From positions 62,001 through 126,000 of the forward strand of contig NZ_JASBQQ010000001.1 in the NCBI RefSeq assembly GCF_029961185.1: a DNA stretch of 64,000 bases, written 5' to 3'. The DNA comes from Albidovulum aestuarii (GTDB taxonomy: Bacteria; Pseudomonadota; Alphaproteobacteria; Rhodobacterales; Rhodobacteraceae). The notes beneath the pieces are model-generated. The model ran no database searches. It had not been told where the DNA came from and was given only the letters and a program-made list of their open reading frames with translations. The number at the start of each line of letters is the position of its first letter. The first letter of the stretch is position 1. Of the stretch, positions 28,415 through 37,228 are shown piece after piece. Position numbers and translations under genes: made by a program.

Positions 28415-29305
28415 CTATTTTGGCGCAGACCGGTTGATCAGGATGATCCCGATGCCGACCAGCAGAACCGATCCAATCAGCGGCAGCCCCACTTCTTCAC
28501 CGAGAAGCGCCCAGCCAAAACCGACGCCGAAAATCGGGGTCAGAAAGGAAAAGCTCGCGACACTGGCGGCGGGATAGACCGACAGGAGCCAGAGCCAGAA
28601 CATGAACCCGGCCGCGACCACGACGACGCCCTGAAACACCAGCCCGGCAATGTGCAGCGGCACCAGGTCACGCACAAGCGGACCGAAGAACAGCGACGCG
28701 ACAATCAGGACAGGTGCCGAGACGAGGACCTGCCAGAACAGCTGCATTTCTGGCCGCGCCTCCTTCAACCGCGTGCCGCGGGCGATCAGCGCCAGCGTCG
28801 CCCAGCCGATCGCGGCACCAAGCGCACAAAGATCACCCGTCAGGCTCGCCTGTCCGCCACCCGCGTCGCGATCAAGGATCGCCCATGCGACACCCGAGAA
28901 GGCGAGGATCAGGCCAACCGCTTTTCGCGGCGTGATCCGTTCACCCGGAAGCACGAAATGCGCCGCCAGCGACAGCCAGACCGGCATGGAATACAGGATG
29001 ATCGAGGTGCGCGTGACCGTAGTCAGGTCAAGCGCGATGAAAAGGCCGAGGAATTCGGCCGCGAAAACAAGGCCGATGGCGATGCCCGGGCCCGCCATCT
29101 CGCGCCGCAGCCGTGGCGGACGCCCGCGCCATGTCATCCAGAGCCAGAGGCAGAGTACGGCGATGGCCGAACGGAGGCCCGCAAAGAAGACGGGCTGCAA
29201 GCCGCCATTGACGAATTTGATGATGACCTGATTGAAGGCGAGAAACGCCGAAAACCCGGTCAACGATAGCGCCCCGAAAGCGTCGATCCTGTCCTTGCGC
29301 TCCAT
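28415..29305 (-). CDS. DMT-superfamily (EamA) transporter
   Basis: A 296-residue membrane protein with ten predicted segments forming two EamA repeats (FSAFLAFNQVIIKFVNGG start, GAAIGWATLALIARG in the second half). The family exports amino acids and other metabolites; substrate not predictable. ATG 29305 is chosen because upstream residues are charged and unlike the family. Convergent with the preceding EEP gene. Confidence 0.85.
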   Translation of the reverse strand: MERKDRIDAFGALSLTGFSAFLAFNQVIIKFVNGGLQPVFFAGLRSAIAVLCLWLWMTWRGRPPRLRREMAGPGIAIGLVFAAEFLGLFIALDLTTVTRTSIILYSMPVWLSLAAHFVLPGERITPRKAVGLILAFSGVAWAILDRDAGGGQASLTGDLCALGAAIGWATLALIARGTRLKEARPEMQLFWQVLVSAPVLIVASLFFGPLVRDLVPLHIAGLVFQGVVVVAAGFMFWLWLLSVYPAASVASFSFLTPIFGVGFGWALLGEEVGLPLIGSVLLVGIGIILINRSAPK

Positions 29306-29426
29306 CCGCTCCCCTTTTCCCACGCAGACCCGATACCGGCGCGCCGCCACTGTCAAGCATCCCTTTGCCGTTGCGCGCGGCTCTATTCCCCGCCAGCATC
29401 ACGCCAGTTTAAGTCAGGAGCCCGCC

Positions 29427-30404
29427 ATGCCGACCCTCGCCCCCATTGCCGCCTATGACATCCTGCCCGATGGCAAGGCGCGGGCGCTGGATCAGGACTG
29501 GCCCACCCCCGGGCCGGGATCGGATGTCGCCTGGCGCTGGATCCATTGTGACCGCACCGCTCCGGGCTTCATCGCGTGGAGCGCTGCACACTTGCCGCAC
29601 CCGGTCCGCGCCGGTCTGATGCAGGCCGAGACCCGGCCGCATTTTGAAAGCATCGGCGATGGCTTTCTGGTGACGCTGCGCGGCATCAACCTCAATCCGG
29701 GCGAAGAAAGCGAAGACATGGTCGCGCTGCGTCTCTGGATCGGGCCGGGACTGGTTGTCTCGACCCGGATGCGGCGCATCTTCGCCTTCGAAGACCTTCT
29801 GCGCGCGATGGCCGAGGGACAGGCCCCCGCCACCCCTGCTTCCTTCGTCGCCCGCCTGATCGACGCGCTGACCCTGCGGATCGAGGCGACAACGGCCGAA
29901 CGCGAGGACCGCACCGACGAGATCGAAGAGATTCTGCTCGATGACCAACCAGACACGGTCGGCAAGGGTGAGATGGAGATCGCCCGCCTCGCCCGTTCGG
30001 TCATTAAGCTGCGCCGCCATATCGCGCCGCAACGCGAAGCATTGTCCCGGCTGGCAGCTGCCGAAGGGGAACTGTTCGGCAGCGTCGAGGGCTATGATAT
30101 CCGGAATGCCGCCAACCGGACGGTAAGGGCGGTCGAGGAACTCGACACCGTGCGCGACCGCCTTGCATCGCTGAGGGCCCATACCGACAGCCTTCAGGCC
30201 GCGCGGCTCGGGCGCAACAGCTTCATCCTCTCGGTCGTGGCCGCGGTCTTCCTGCCGCTGGGTTTTCTCACCGGTCTTTTCGGGGTGAATGTCGCGGGCA
30301 TGCCCGGCACCGACTGGCCCTGGGCCTTTGCCGCATTGTCGGGCGCCACGGCGGTGATGGGGCTTGGCCTCTGGCTCGTCTTCCGCTGGATGAAATGGTT
30401 CTGA
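29427..30404 (+). CDS. zntB: Zinc transporter ZntB / CorA family
   Basis: A 325-residue CorA-like divalent cation transporter. A large cytoplasmic N-terminal domain (about 1-260) is followed by two membrane segments; the loop signature is GVN (LTGLFGVNVAGMPG) rather than the GMN of magnesium-selective CorA. GxN variants are accepted in the ZntB branch. RBS CAGGAG sits 7 bp before ATG 29427. Confidence 0.85.
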   Translation: MPTLAPIAAYDILPDGKARALDQDWPTPGPGSDVAWRWIHCDRTAPGFIAWSAAHLPHPVRAGLMQAETRPHFESIGDGFLVTLRGINLNPGEESEDMVALRLWIGPGLVVSTRMRRIFAFEDLLRAMAEGQAPATPASFVARLIDALTLRIEATTAEREDRTDEIEEILLDDQPDTVGKGEMEIARLARSVIKLRRHIAPQREALSRLAAAEGELFGSVEGYDIRNAANRTVRAVEELDTVRDRLASLRAHTDSLQAARLGRNSFILSVVAAVFLPLGFLTGLFGVNVAGMPGTDWPWAFAALSGATAVMGLGLWLVFRWMKWF

Positions 30405-30458
30405 GCCCTGTGCTACCCTCTTGCCTCATGCCGGGCCGCGCGGTAATCAGATCGCCAC

Positions 30459-30532
30459 GCGGGTGTAGCTCAATGGCAGAGCAGAAGCTTCCCAAGCTTA
30501 CGACGAGGGTTCGATTCCCTTCACCCGCTCCA
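30459..30532 (+). tRNA. tRNA-Gly (anticodon CCC), CCA encoded
   Basis: The acceptor arms GCGGGTG (30459-30465) and CACCCGC (30522-30528) pair fully. The D-arm is GCTC-AATGGC-AGAGC, the anticodon loop TTCCCAA has CCC at 30491-30493, the T-arm contains GGTTCGATTCC, and CCA is at 30530-30532. It stands between zntB and a small secreted protein gene on the same strand. Confidence 0.97.
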
Positions 30533-30582
30533 ATCCCTGTGACGACCTGTTTCAACATTAACTCGACTAGGGAGACATTCAG

Positions 30583-30822
30583 ATGAAAAAGACGATACTT
30601 GCATCCGTGATTGCGGCCGCCCTCGCCGGTCCTGCATTCGCAGGACAGTGCCCGGCGTTGATGGCCGAAATCGACACTGCGATGGCCGCCAGCACCGCTG
30701 ATGAGGCGACCAAGGCGCAGATCACCGAACTCTACAATTCCGGCAAGGCCAAACACGATTCCGGCGATCACGCGGGATCGGTCGCCGATCTGAACGCCGC
30801 GAAGGAACTTCTCGGTATCTGA
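30583..30822 (+). CDS. Small secreted protein, function unknown
   Basis: A 79-residue product with a clean signal peptide (MKKTILASVIAAALAGPAFA) and a mature part of about 58 residues. That part is helical, has one cysteine (GQCPAL), and shows a tetratricopeptide-like C-terminal stretch (ELYNSGKAKHDSGDHAGSVADL, split here at HDSGDH) ending in LLGI. RBS GGGAGA. Similar short periplasmic proteins occur in related genomes without assigned role. Confidence 0.75.
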   Translation: MKKTILASVIAAALAGPAFAGQCPALMAEIDTAMAASTADEATKAQITELYNSGKAKHDSGDHAGSVADLNAAKELLGI

Positions 30823-30905
30823 TCCAATGCCCGGCCGTTAACCCGGTTCCATTCCGCCGCCAAGGCGGATAGGAGGGGGTGCGTTTTTCCAGCGAGGACA
30901 CGGAT

Positions 30906-31262
30906 ATGAGCACCCCCATCACCCGTATTGAAACCGAAACCCGGATGTCGAATATCGTCATCCACAACGGCGTTGTGCACCTTGCCGGTGTGGTCGGCGA
31001 GCCGGGCGGTGACGTCACCAGCCAGACCCGCGAATGCCTTACCGAAATCGAACGGCTTCTGGCACTGGCGGGATCGGATAAGACACGCATCCTGCGCGCC
31101 CAGATCTGGCTGGCCGATATCAACGCCGACTTCAAGGCGATGAACGCGGTCTGGGACGCCTGGGTGCCTGCGGGTCACGCACCTGCGCGCGCAACCGGCG
31201 AAGCCAAACTGGCGACGCCCGACTATCTGGTCGAAATCATCATCACGGCCGCACGGGCCTGA
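30906..31262 (+). CDS. RidA family protein
   Basis: A 118-residue trimeric Rid-fold protein. RidA members hydrolyse reactive enamine/imine intermediates released by PLP enzymes. It shows VHLAGVVGEPGGDVTSQTRE, then ILRAQIWLADINADF and the closing PDYLVEIIITAARA. The catalytic Arg of RidA sits in the RA motif near PARATGEAKLA here, so activity is plausible. ATG 30906 is chosen from the family N-terminus. Confidence 0.87.
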   Translation: MSTPITRIETETRMSNIVIHNGVVHLAGVVGEPGGDVTSQTRECLTEIERLLALAGSDKTRILRAQIWLADINADFKAMNAVWDAWVPAGHAPARATGEAKLATPDYLVEIIITAARA

Positions 31263-31274
31263 TGCAGCGATACC

Positions 31275-31341
31275 GGAAAAGTCTTGGAACAAGACTTTTC
31301 CGTCGCTCCGGCGGGGAAGGATTTTGATCCAAAATCCTTCC
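31275..31341. repeat. Two consecutive perfect hairpins between convergent genes
   Basis: The first has 12-bp arms GGAAAAGTCTTG (31275-31286) / CAAGACTTTTCC (31290-31301) around GAA. The second has 11-bp arms GGAAGGATTTT (31315-31325) / AAAATCCTTCC (31331-31341) around GATCC. They may end transcription from both sides, but two in a row with similar GGAA..TTCC ends look like an intergenic repeat unit. Confidence 0.8.
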
Positions 31342-31366
31342 TGACCCGCCCAAAAGGACCGGTCGC

Positions 31367-32323
31367 TCAGAGGGCGGCGACCATGACGCAGAGCATCTCG
31401 AACATGAGCGATACGCCAAGCCAGGCGGTGTTGCCGGAGGGATCGAAGGGCGGCGAGACCTCAACCAGATCGCCCGCCACAATGTTCAGCCCGTCGCATT
31501 CCCGCACGACCTGCATCGCCTGAAACGCATTCGGCCCGCCCCATTCCGGCGTACCTGTGCCGGGCGCGACCGAAGGGTCGACGAAGTCGATATCATAGGA
31601 CATGTACGTTGGCTTGTCGCCGACGACCTCGCGCGCCTCGGCCATGACATCGGGAATGCCGCGGGCAAAGAACTCTTCGATCGTGACGATGCGGATACCG
31701 GTGGCCTTAGCGAAATCGAAATCGCTGCGGTCGTATTGAGTACCGCGGATGCCGATCTGGATCATGCGCTTGGGGTCCAGAAGTTCCTCCTCCACCGCCG
31801 CCCGGAACGGGTTGCCATGGGTCAGCGTCTTCGATCCGAAATAGGCCGCGAAGAGATCCGTATGGCTGTCGAAATGCACGAGGCCCAGGGGCGCATCCTT
31901 GGCCAGCCCGCGTAGAACCGGCAGGGTGCAGAGATGGTCCCCCCCACCGGTCAGGGGCCGGATATTGCGGGATTTTAGTTCGGCATAGAAACTTTCAAAC
32001 CGCGCCATCGTATCGTCCTGATCGACCGGGTTCGGCCCGACATCACCGAGATCGGCGCAGTTCGCCGCCTCGAACGGCCTGAGGCCCGAGACCGGATGCT
32101 GTGCCCGGATCATCGTCGAGTAGTCGCGCAACTGGCGCGGACCGTGGCGCGGACCGGGCCGGTTCGTCACCGATCCGTCCCAGGGCAGGCCCACTAGACC
32201 GATCTGGACATCGCCGATGCGAGGATGGTCGAGCGGCACGGATGGCAGTCGCATAAAGGTCGGTATTCCCGCGAAACGCGGCATCTCCATCCCCGATACG
32301 GGTTTGAAAAACGGGTCGGCCAT
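31367..32323 (-). CDS. Second ureohydrolase (agmatinase / guanidino-acid hydrolase family)
   Basis: A 318-residue manganese hydrolase of the arginase superfamily. Its metal motifs vary from the first copy (17546-18511): GGGDHL, FDSHTDLF and DIDFVDPSVAPGTGTPEWGG. The N-terminus (AGIPTFMRLP) and SVTNRPGPRHGPR resemble guanidinobutyrase/guanidinase-type members, so a guanidino compound other than agmatine is likely. It lies downstream of the formate two-component genes by 141 bp on the same strand; linkage to that operon is uncertain. Confidence 0.82.
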   Translation of the reverse strand: MADPFFKPVSGMEMPRFAGIPTFMRLPSVPLDHPRIGDVQIGLVGLPWDGSVTNRPGPRHGPRQLRDYSTMIRAQHPVSGLRPFEAANCADLGDVGPNPVDQDDTMARFESFYAELKSRNIRPLTGGGDHLCTLPVLRGLAKDAPLGLVHFDSHTDLFAAYFGSKTLTHGNPFRAAVEEELLDPKRMIQIGIRGTQYDRSDFDFAKATGIRIVTIEEFFARGIPDVMAEAREVVGDKPTYMSYDIDFVDPSVAPGTGTPEWGGPNAFQAMQVVRECDGLNIVAGDLVEVSPPFDPSGNTAWLGVSLMFEMLCVMVAAL

Positions 32324-32464
32324 GATCCCTCCTTAGGTCGTCCGCGCGACGCTAGTTCAGTTCAGCGCGCGGATAAATAGGCAAGAACCCAAATAGGAAT
32401 CCCGAAATCCGGAATTCAGCGTCCATTCAGACACGTCGTTGGCCTGCTGCGCGTTGAGGCGGCA

Positions 32465-34420
32465 TCAGGCCGAGACCGCAACCGGCAGCAGGATATCAAA
32501 ACGTGCCCCCTCACCCGGGCGGCTATCGACGGTGATCGTTCCCCCGCCCCGCGCCACTAGATTTCGGCTGATCGAAAGCCCAAGCCCCGTGCCCTCACTG
32601 CGTTTCGTCGTGTAAAACGGGTCGAAGATCCGGGCGAGCACCTCTTCCGACATACCAGATCCCGTATCGGCAACCGTGATGCGTATTTTGGTGTCTTCCG
32701 CCCTCGTTTTCAGGTCCAGCCGTCCGCCATCCGGCATCGCTTGTATCGCGTTGACCATGAGGTTGATCAGCACCTGCTGTAATTCCGTCTGGTTCATCGC
32801 CACCACGGCGCCTGCGTTCAGGTCGAGCCCTACATCGACCTTCGCCTTGGCGAGCAAGTGCTGAACAAGCGGCATCGTATCGCGGATCACATCGTCTGGA
32901 TCGTTCCCGGTGCCGCCATCGGCATATTCCTCGGGTCGGGCAAACCGCAGGAGTTTCGAGACGAGGATATGGATCGCCTGGATCTGCTCTTGAATAAGCG
33001 TAAATTCGGTCTTCAGCGGCTGAGCGCGGGCGCCCAGATCGTCGCGCACCACATCAAGATTGCCCTGTATCACTGCTAAAGGATTATTGATTTCATGAGC
33101 GACACCGGCGGTGATCTCGCCGATGGCCGCGAGTTTTTCCGAAACGATCAACTGCCTTGTCGTCGCCTCGATCTGCCGGTTCGCCTCTTCCAGATCGCGG
33201 GTGCGGTCGGCGACACGCTCCTCGAGCTCTTCCGCCCAATCACGCAACCGCCTGTCGCGCTCCTCTAACTGGTCGAGCAGATGGTCGAGATGCCCTGCCA
33301 CCCGGCCGATTTCGTCATCGGGCACCGGCTGGCCAGAACGGGCCGAAAGGTCTCCTTCCTCGACCGCTCCGATCACGGCATTCATTTTTTCGAGCGGAGC
33401 AAAGATCCCACGCGCCCACCGCAAGAGCACCGGAACCGAAACGGCAAGAACAATGACAAACGCGACGCCAATTTCGATCAGGGTGCGCCGTTCGGCAGCA
33501 ACGAAGGGTGCCTCAAGGAAGCCAACGTAGAGCATACCCACGCGGTTTCCGAAACTGTCCACGATGGGTTCGTAGGCCGAGACGTACCAGTCATTCACGA
33601 CAAAGGCCCGGTCCAGCCAGACCTGACCCTCATCCAGAACCCTGGCCCGGACGGCGGCCGACACACGGGTGCCAAGGGCGCGGACATCCTCGAACAGACG
33701 CACATTGGTCGAAATACGGACGTCCTCAAGAAAGATCGTCGCTGTTCCCTGCCCACTTTGTGTAATTCTGCCAGAGGGATAGACAAGGTTATTAATCTCG
33801 TCAATGAAGGCAAGGTTGTGGTTGAGGAGCGTGCCGCCGACCAAGGCCCCGCCCCTCGCCGGGGCGGCCGCATGTACGACCATGCCACGTGTCTCCTCGA
33901 TGCGGTCTGTCGGCACCGCCGCGACAGTCGGCACCAGAGGCAAAAGCGCCCGTGCCGCGATCGTCGGAGAAATCCTGGCAAGGTCATCGCCTTCGAAGAT
34001 ATCGATCTCGGCCCGTGCCTGCCCCTCCAGGGCGGACGCCACAACAGGCCAGCGGGCGGCGTCGATCGGGTCGCTGCCATCAACGAAATAGAGAAAGTCG
34101 AGTCCAAGTGCCGCGCTTCGCGTCTCGAGCAGCGCCGACAAAGCTGCTGGATCGTTCCGAACGGCGACAAAATCGGTGGATTCGCCAAGCGCCGCGATTC
34201 CGGCGCGGCGACCGTTCAGAAGCCCGGCAAGGTGCTGGTGGGCAATCGTCAACTCACCCGCCACCTTGTCGATAAGCACTTCGTCCAGCCGGTCAATCAG
34301 GCTCTTGACGGTATAGGCCAGGACCATCGGCAATAGGATCAGCGCGGGCAGCAGCGCGATGACCAGCATGCGCGTGCGGACGCTTTTCAGCCATCTCACC
34401 CGACGCGGCGCTTCAGACAT
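32465..34420 (-). CDS. Membrane sensor histidine kinase of the formate dehydrogenase locus
   Basis: A 651-residue kinase. A membrane segment at about 18-37, a periplasmic sensor region of cache type at about 40-312, a second segment at about 316-335, HAMP at about 338-390, a coiled coil, then the dimerisation/phosphoacceptor helix with His442 in GVAHEINNPLA, and the ATPase domain (NLMVNAIQAM, DTGSGMSEE, GTGLGLSIS). The first 8 bp overlap the end of the regulator gene, so the pair is co-translated. The DctB-like layout points to a small periplasmic ligand, conceivably formate, but that is inference from gene order. Confidence 0.85.
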   Translation of the reverse strand: MSEAPRRVRWLKSVRTRMLVIALLPALILLPMVLAYTVKSLIDRLDEVLIDKVAGELTIAHQHLAGLLNGRRAGIAALGESTDFVAVRNDPAALSALLETRSAALGLDFLYFVDGSDPIDAARWPVVASALEGQARAEIDIFEGDDLARISPTIAARALLPLVPTVAAVPTDRIEETRGMVVHAAAPARGGALVGGTLLNHNLAFIDEINNLVYPSGRITQSGQGTATIFLEDVRISTNVRLFEDVRALGTRVSAAVRARVLDEGQVWLDRAFVVNDWYVSAYEPIVDSFGNRVGMLYVGFLEAPFVAAERRTLIEIGVAFVIVLAVSVPVLLRWARGIFAPLEKMNAVIGAVEEGDLSARSGQPVPDDEIGRVAGHLDHLLDQLEERDRRLRDWAEELEERVADRTRDLEEANRQIEATTRQLIVSEKLAAIGEITAGVAHEINNPLAVIQGNLDVVRDDLGARAQPLKTEFTLIQEQIQAIHILVSKLLRFARPEEYADGGTGNDPDDVIRDTMPLVQHLLAKAKVDVGLDLNAGAVVAMNQTELQQVLINLMVNAIQAMPDGGRLDLKTRAEDTKIRITVADTGSGMSEEVLARIFDPFYTTKRSEGTGLGLSISRNLVARGGGTITVDSRPGEGARFDILLPVAVSA

Positions 34421-35795
34421 TCCACTGCGCGCATTTGCGGTCGATAGTCTTGCGCGACACGCCCAGACGCCGCGCCGCCTCGGCCCGGTTACCGCCGCAG
34501 GCTTCCAGAATGGCGAGGATGTGGCGCCGTTCCACAGCATGCAGTGACTCTGCCGGTTCCATCCCTGCCGCATCCGGTCCGCCCGCAAATTCTGGCGGGA
34601 ATTCCCCGAGGATCAGCGAGCGTTCAATGAGGTTGCGAAGCTCCCTCACATTTCCCGGCCACTCGTAGCGGGCGAGGTTCCGCAAAACATCCTCGGTTAC
34701 CACCAGTGGCGACATTCCCAACTGGCGGGCGATGTTGCCGATGAATAGCTCGGCCAGCTCGCCGATATCGCCGACCCTGTCGCGTAATGGCGGCATCTCG
34801 ACCGTCAGCACGTTTATCCGGTGGAAAAGGTCCTTGCGGAACCGGCCCTCGGCCACAGCACGGCCCAGATCGGTGTTGGAGGCGAAGAGAAAGCGAAGGT
34901 TCAGCGGGATTTCGCGTTCTGAGCCATGCGGGCGCAGCCGATTATCCTCGATCACTCTCAATAGAGTGCCCTGCATCGCGAGCGGCATGTCTGCTATCTC
35001 GTCGAGGAAGAAGGTTCCGCCGCTGGCCTGAATAAGCAGTCCGTCGCGCCCCTCTGCGCCTACCTTGCCGAACAGTTCCTCGGCAAGATGGTCGGGCGTC
35101 GTCGTGGCGCAGTTGATCGGGACGAAGGGCTTGTCGGACCGGTCGGACATCGCGTGCAGTGTGCGTGCCGCAATCTCCTTGCCCGTGCCGCTTTCACCCG
35201 TGAACAGAACCGGCGTCGGCAGGGGGGCGGCCCGTTCCAGCGTTCGTCGCACCGTCTCGATCCGCGGCGAATTGCCGATCAACCGCCCGCGCGCAGCCAG
35301 CGTATCGGCGCGGAGTTCGTATTTCAGCAGGAAATTCTCGCGCCTTAGATAGCGCTGATCCATGCAGCGGTTGACGGCGTTGATGATCTGGTTCGAGCGG
35401 AAGGGCTTCAGCACGAAATCCGCCGCACCCACCCGCAAGGCATGGATCGCGGTGTCCAGATCAGCATAGGCGGTCATCAGGATCGCCTCGGCGAACAGCC
35501 CCACGCGACGCTGTTCGGTCAACCAGTCGAGGCCGGACTGGCCGGGCATGACATTGTCCAGCAACACCAGATCGAAATGCTGGGTGTCAAGAAGCTGCGA
35601 TGCTTCCTCGGCACTCGCCGCCGCCACGATCCGCTTGCAGCGCGGCTCAAACGTCCGGATCAGGAAATTGCGCATTCCCGGTTCGTCGTCGATCACCAGT
35701 ATCGAGACATGGCGAAGCACCCGGTCGATGGCGCTCGGCCCGACCTCTTCGGCCTCCGTCTGCGGCGGTGTTCCGCCGGGGCGCAGTTCCGTCAA
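34413..35795 (-). CDS. NtrC-family response regulator lacking the GAFTGA loop
   Basis: A 460-residue regulator. Receiver domain about 31-150 with phosphoacceptor Asp80 (LVLLDNVMPG); AAA+ domain about 170-395 with Walker A GESGTGKE (200-207), Walker B GGTFFLDEI, the Arg finger FRKDLFHR and WPGNVREL; Fis-type helix-turn-helix at 436-457 (AEAARRLGVSRKTIDRK). The residues after ELFG that should read GAFTGA are KVGAEGRDG. Regulators without that motif, such as Rhodobacter capsulatus NtrC and HupR, act without sigma-54. It is downstream of fdh genes and upstream of its kinase; likely target is the divergent region at 42784-43142. Confidence 0.88.
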   Translation of the reverse strand: MTELRPGGTPPQTEAEEVGPSAIDRVLRHVSILVIDDEPGMRNFLIRTFEPRCKRIVAAASAEEASQLLDTQHFDLVLLDNVMPGQSGLDWLTEQRRVGLFAEAILMTAYADLDTAIHALRVGAADFVLKPFRSNQIINAVNRCMDQRYLRRENFLLKYELRADTLAARGRLIGNSPRIETVRRTLERAAPLPTPVLFTGESGTGKEIAARTLHAMSDRSDKPFVPINCATTTPDHLAEELFGKVGAEGRDGLLIQASGGTFFLDEIADMPLAMQGTLLRVIEDNRLRPHGSEREIPLNLRFLFASNTDLGRAVAEGRFRKDLFHRINVLTVEMPPLRDRVGDIGELAELFIGNIARQLGMSPLVVTEDVLRNLARYEWPGNVRELRNLIERSLILGEFPPEFAGGPDAAGMEPAESLHAVERRHILAILEACGGNRAEAARRLGVSRKTIDRKCAQWNV

Positions 35796-35808
35796 ATCAT
35801 TCCCCGTT

Positions 35809-35934
35809 TCAGTCGAGCCGGACCGAAGGCCCCGCTGTCACCTCCTCGGACGAGAAACCCGCGCGGTGAAGCGCAAGATCGGCTGCCACCGCGATGACGA
35901 TGGCGCTGAGGAAAGCGGCAAACATGACTTTCAT
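35809..35934 (-). CDS. 41-residue membrane peptide in the fdh operon
   Basis: Open frame ATG 35934 to TGA 35809, 9 bp after the gamma-subunit stop and 13 bp before the regulator start. The product begins MKVMFAAFLSAIVIAVAADL, a single hydrophobic helix, followed by a short polar tail (LHRAGFSSEEVTAGPSVRLD). Position, spacing and the hydrophobic helix argue that it is a real gene; it could be a small accessory subunit of the membrane-bound enzyme. No homologue recognised from memory. Confidence 0.6.
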   Translation of the reverse strand: MKVMFAAFLSAIVIAVAADLALHRAGFSSEEVTAGPSVRLD

Positions 35935-35943
35935 CGCGTCCCC

Positions 35944-37140
35944 CTATTCTGCCGGTTCGGCAGGAACATCCGGCGAAGCCGCCCCACGCGTCTCCTCGTA
36001 CCAGAGTGCATGGTGTTCCTTTGCCCATTGCACGTCAACCTCGCCCGTGCCCACGGCGTCGAACGCGCCCTCCATACCCACCGAGCCGAGATAGATATGG
36101 GCGATGATGATCGCCATGAAGACGAAGGCGACGATGCCGTGCCAGGCTTGGGCAAGCTGCATTTCCTGATGCGGGCCAAGGACCGTCGGCAGTTCACCGA
36201 AGCCGAAAAGTTGCGGCAGGCCGGTCGCGTTCAGGATAACGAAGGTCTTGGCGAACATCGGCAGTTCGAAGGGGAACAGAAGCGAAAGGCCGGAGGCAGA
36301 GATCGAAACACCGAGCACCACGACCGACCAGAAGATGATCTTTTGCCCCGCATTGAACTTTTTCGCGGGCGGATGCACGCCCTTGGAAAACAGCCCGCCG
36401 CCCTTGGCCAGCCATTTCAGGTCATGTTTGTTCGGGAAGTTGTCGGCGACCCAGACCACGATGACGATGACGAGCCCCGCCATGAAGGCCCATGCAAGGT
36501 TGTTATGCGACCATTTGCCCACATTCGCGATCGGCGCATAGACCTCTTTGCCCAGCAGCGGGATCAGCGCGAGACGGCCAAAGATCATGACCAGCCCGGT
36601 CACAGCAAGGACAATGAATGACCCCGCCATCAGCCAGTGACCAAAGCGTTCGACCGCGTTGAACCGCAGGATGGTCTGGCCACTGGGCCCACCATCGATG
36701 CGGATCTTGCCACGGATCAGGTAAAACAGCACCAGCACCGCGATCATGCCCAGCAGCGCATAGCCGCCGTAATGCGCCAGCGGCCCTTCGCGGAACTGCA
36801 GCCATTCCATACCACCGTCCTGAATGATGACGCCTGCCGCCGGTGAGCGGGACGACACGGTGATATCGGCCGAACCGTAGCGCAGGGCGCGCCACAGATC
36901 GGGATCGGATGCGCCGCCGAGCGTACCGAGTTGTTCGGCGATCCCGGCGGCTGAATCCGGGTCCCCCGTGGCCGCGCGCATGGCGCTGTCATCCACGACT
37001 TCGCCACGCTGACGGGCGAGGATATCCTCCAGCGTCTGCGCCCCGCCAGTCGCGGCGCGGGTATCATCGGTCTGCGCCCCAACAGGCATTGAGAGTGAGA
37101 GACAAGCGGCCAGAACGGCAAGAAAGTTGCGAAGGATCAT
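35944..37140 (-). CDS. Formate dehydrogenase gamma subunit (cytochrome b)
   Basis: Membrane anchor that passes electrons from the beta subunit to quinone through b hemes. The 398-residue product has a signal peptide (LAVLAACLSLSMPVGAQ), a soluble N-terminal extension of about 110 residues, and five membrane segments: one before the cytochrome domain, then four carrying histidines in FNAVERFGHWLM, WSHNNLAWAFM and the late AQAWHGIVAFVFMAIIIAH. Longer than E. coli FdoI because of the N-terminal extension, as in FDH3-type enzymes. Confidence 0.9.
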   Translation of the reverse strand: MILRNFLAVLAACLSLSMPVGAQTDDTRAATGGAQTLEDILARQRGEVVDDSAMRAATGDPDSAAGIAEQLGTLGGASDPDLWRALRYGSADITVSSRSPAAGVIIQDGGMEWLQFREGPLAHYGGYALLGMIAVLVLFYLIRGKIRIDGGPSGQTILRFNAVERFGHWLMAGSFIVLAVTGLVMIFGRLALIPLLGKEVYAPIANVGKWSHNNLAWAFMAGLVIVIVVWVADNFPNKHDLKWLAKGGGLFSKGVHPPAKKFNAGQKIIFWSVVVLGVSISASGLSLLFPFELPMFAKTFVILNATGLPQLFGFGELPTVLGPHQEMQLAQAWHGIVAFVFMAIIIAHIYLGSVGMEGAFDAVGTGEVDVQWAKEHHALWYEETRGAASPDVPAEPAE

Positions 37141-37228
37141 GATCGTCTCCCGATACCGCGTTCAGGCGGCGGCACCCGTGGCGCACAGGCGCCACGGGAC
37201 CACTTGTAACCGCCACCAATCGGACGTG

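Noticed and set aside
30459-30532. tRNA-Gly as an integration site of a mobile element
   Set aside because: No integrase, no direct repeat of the tRNA 3' end and ordinary genes on both sides.
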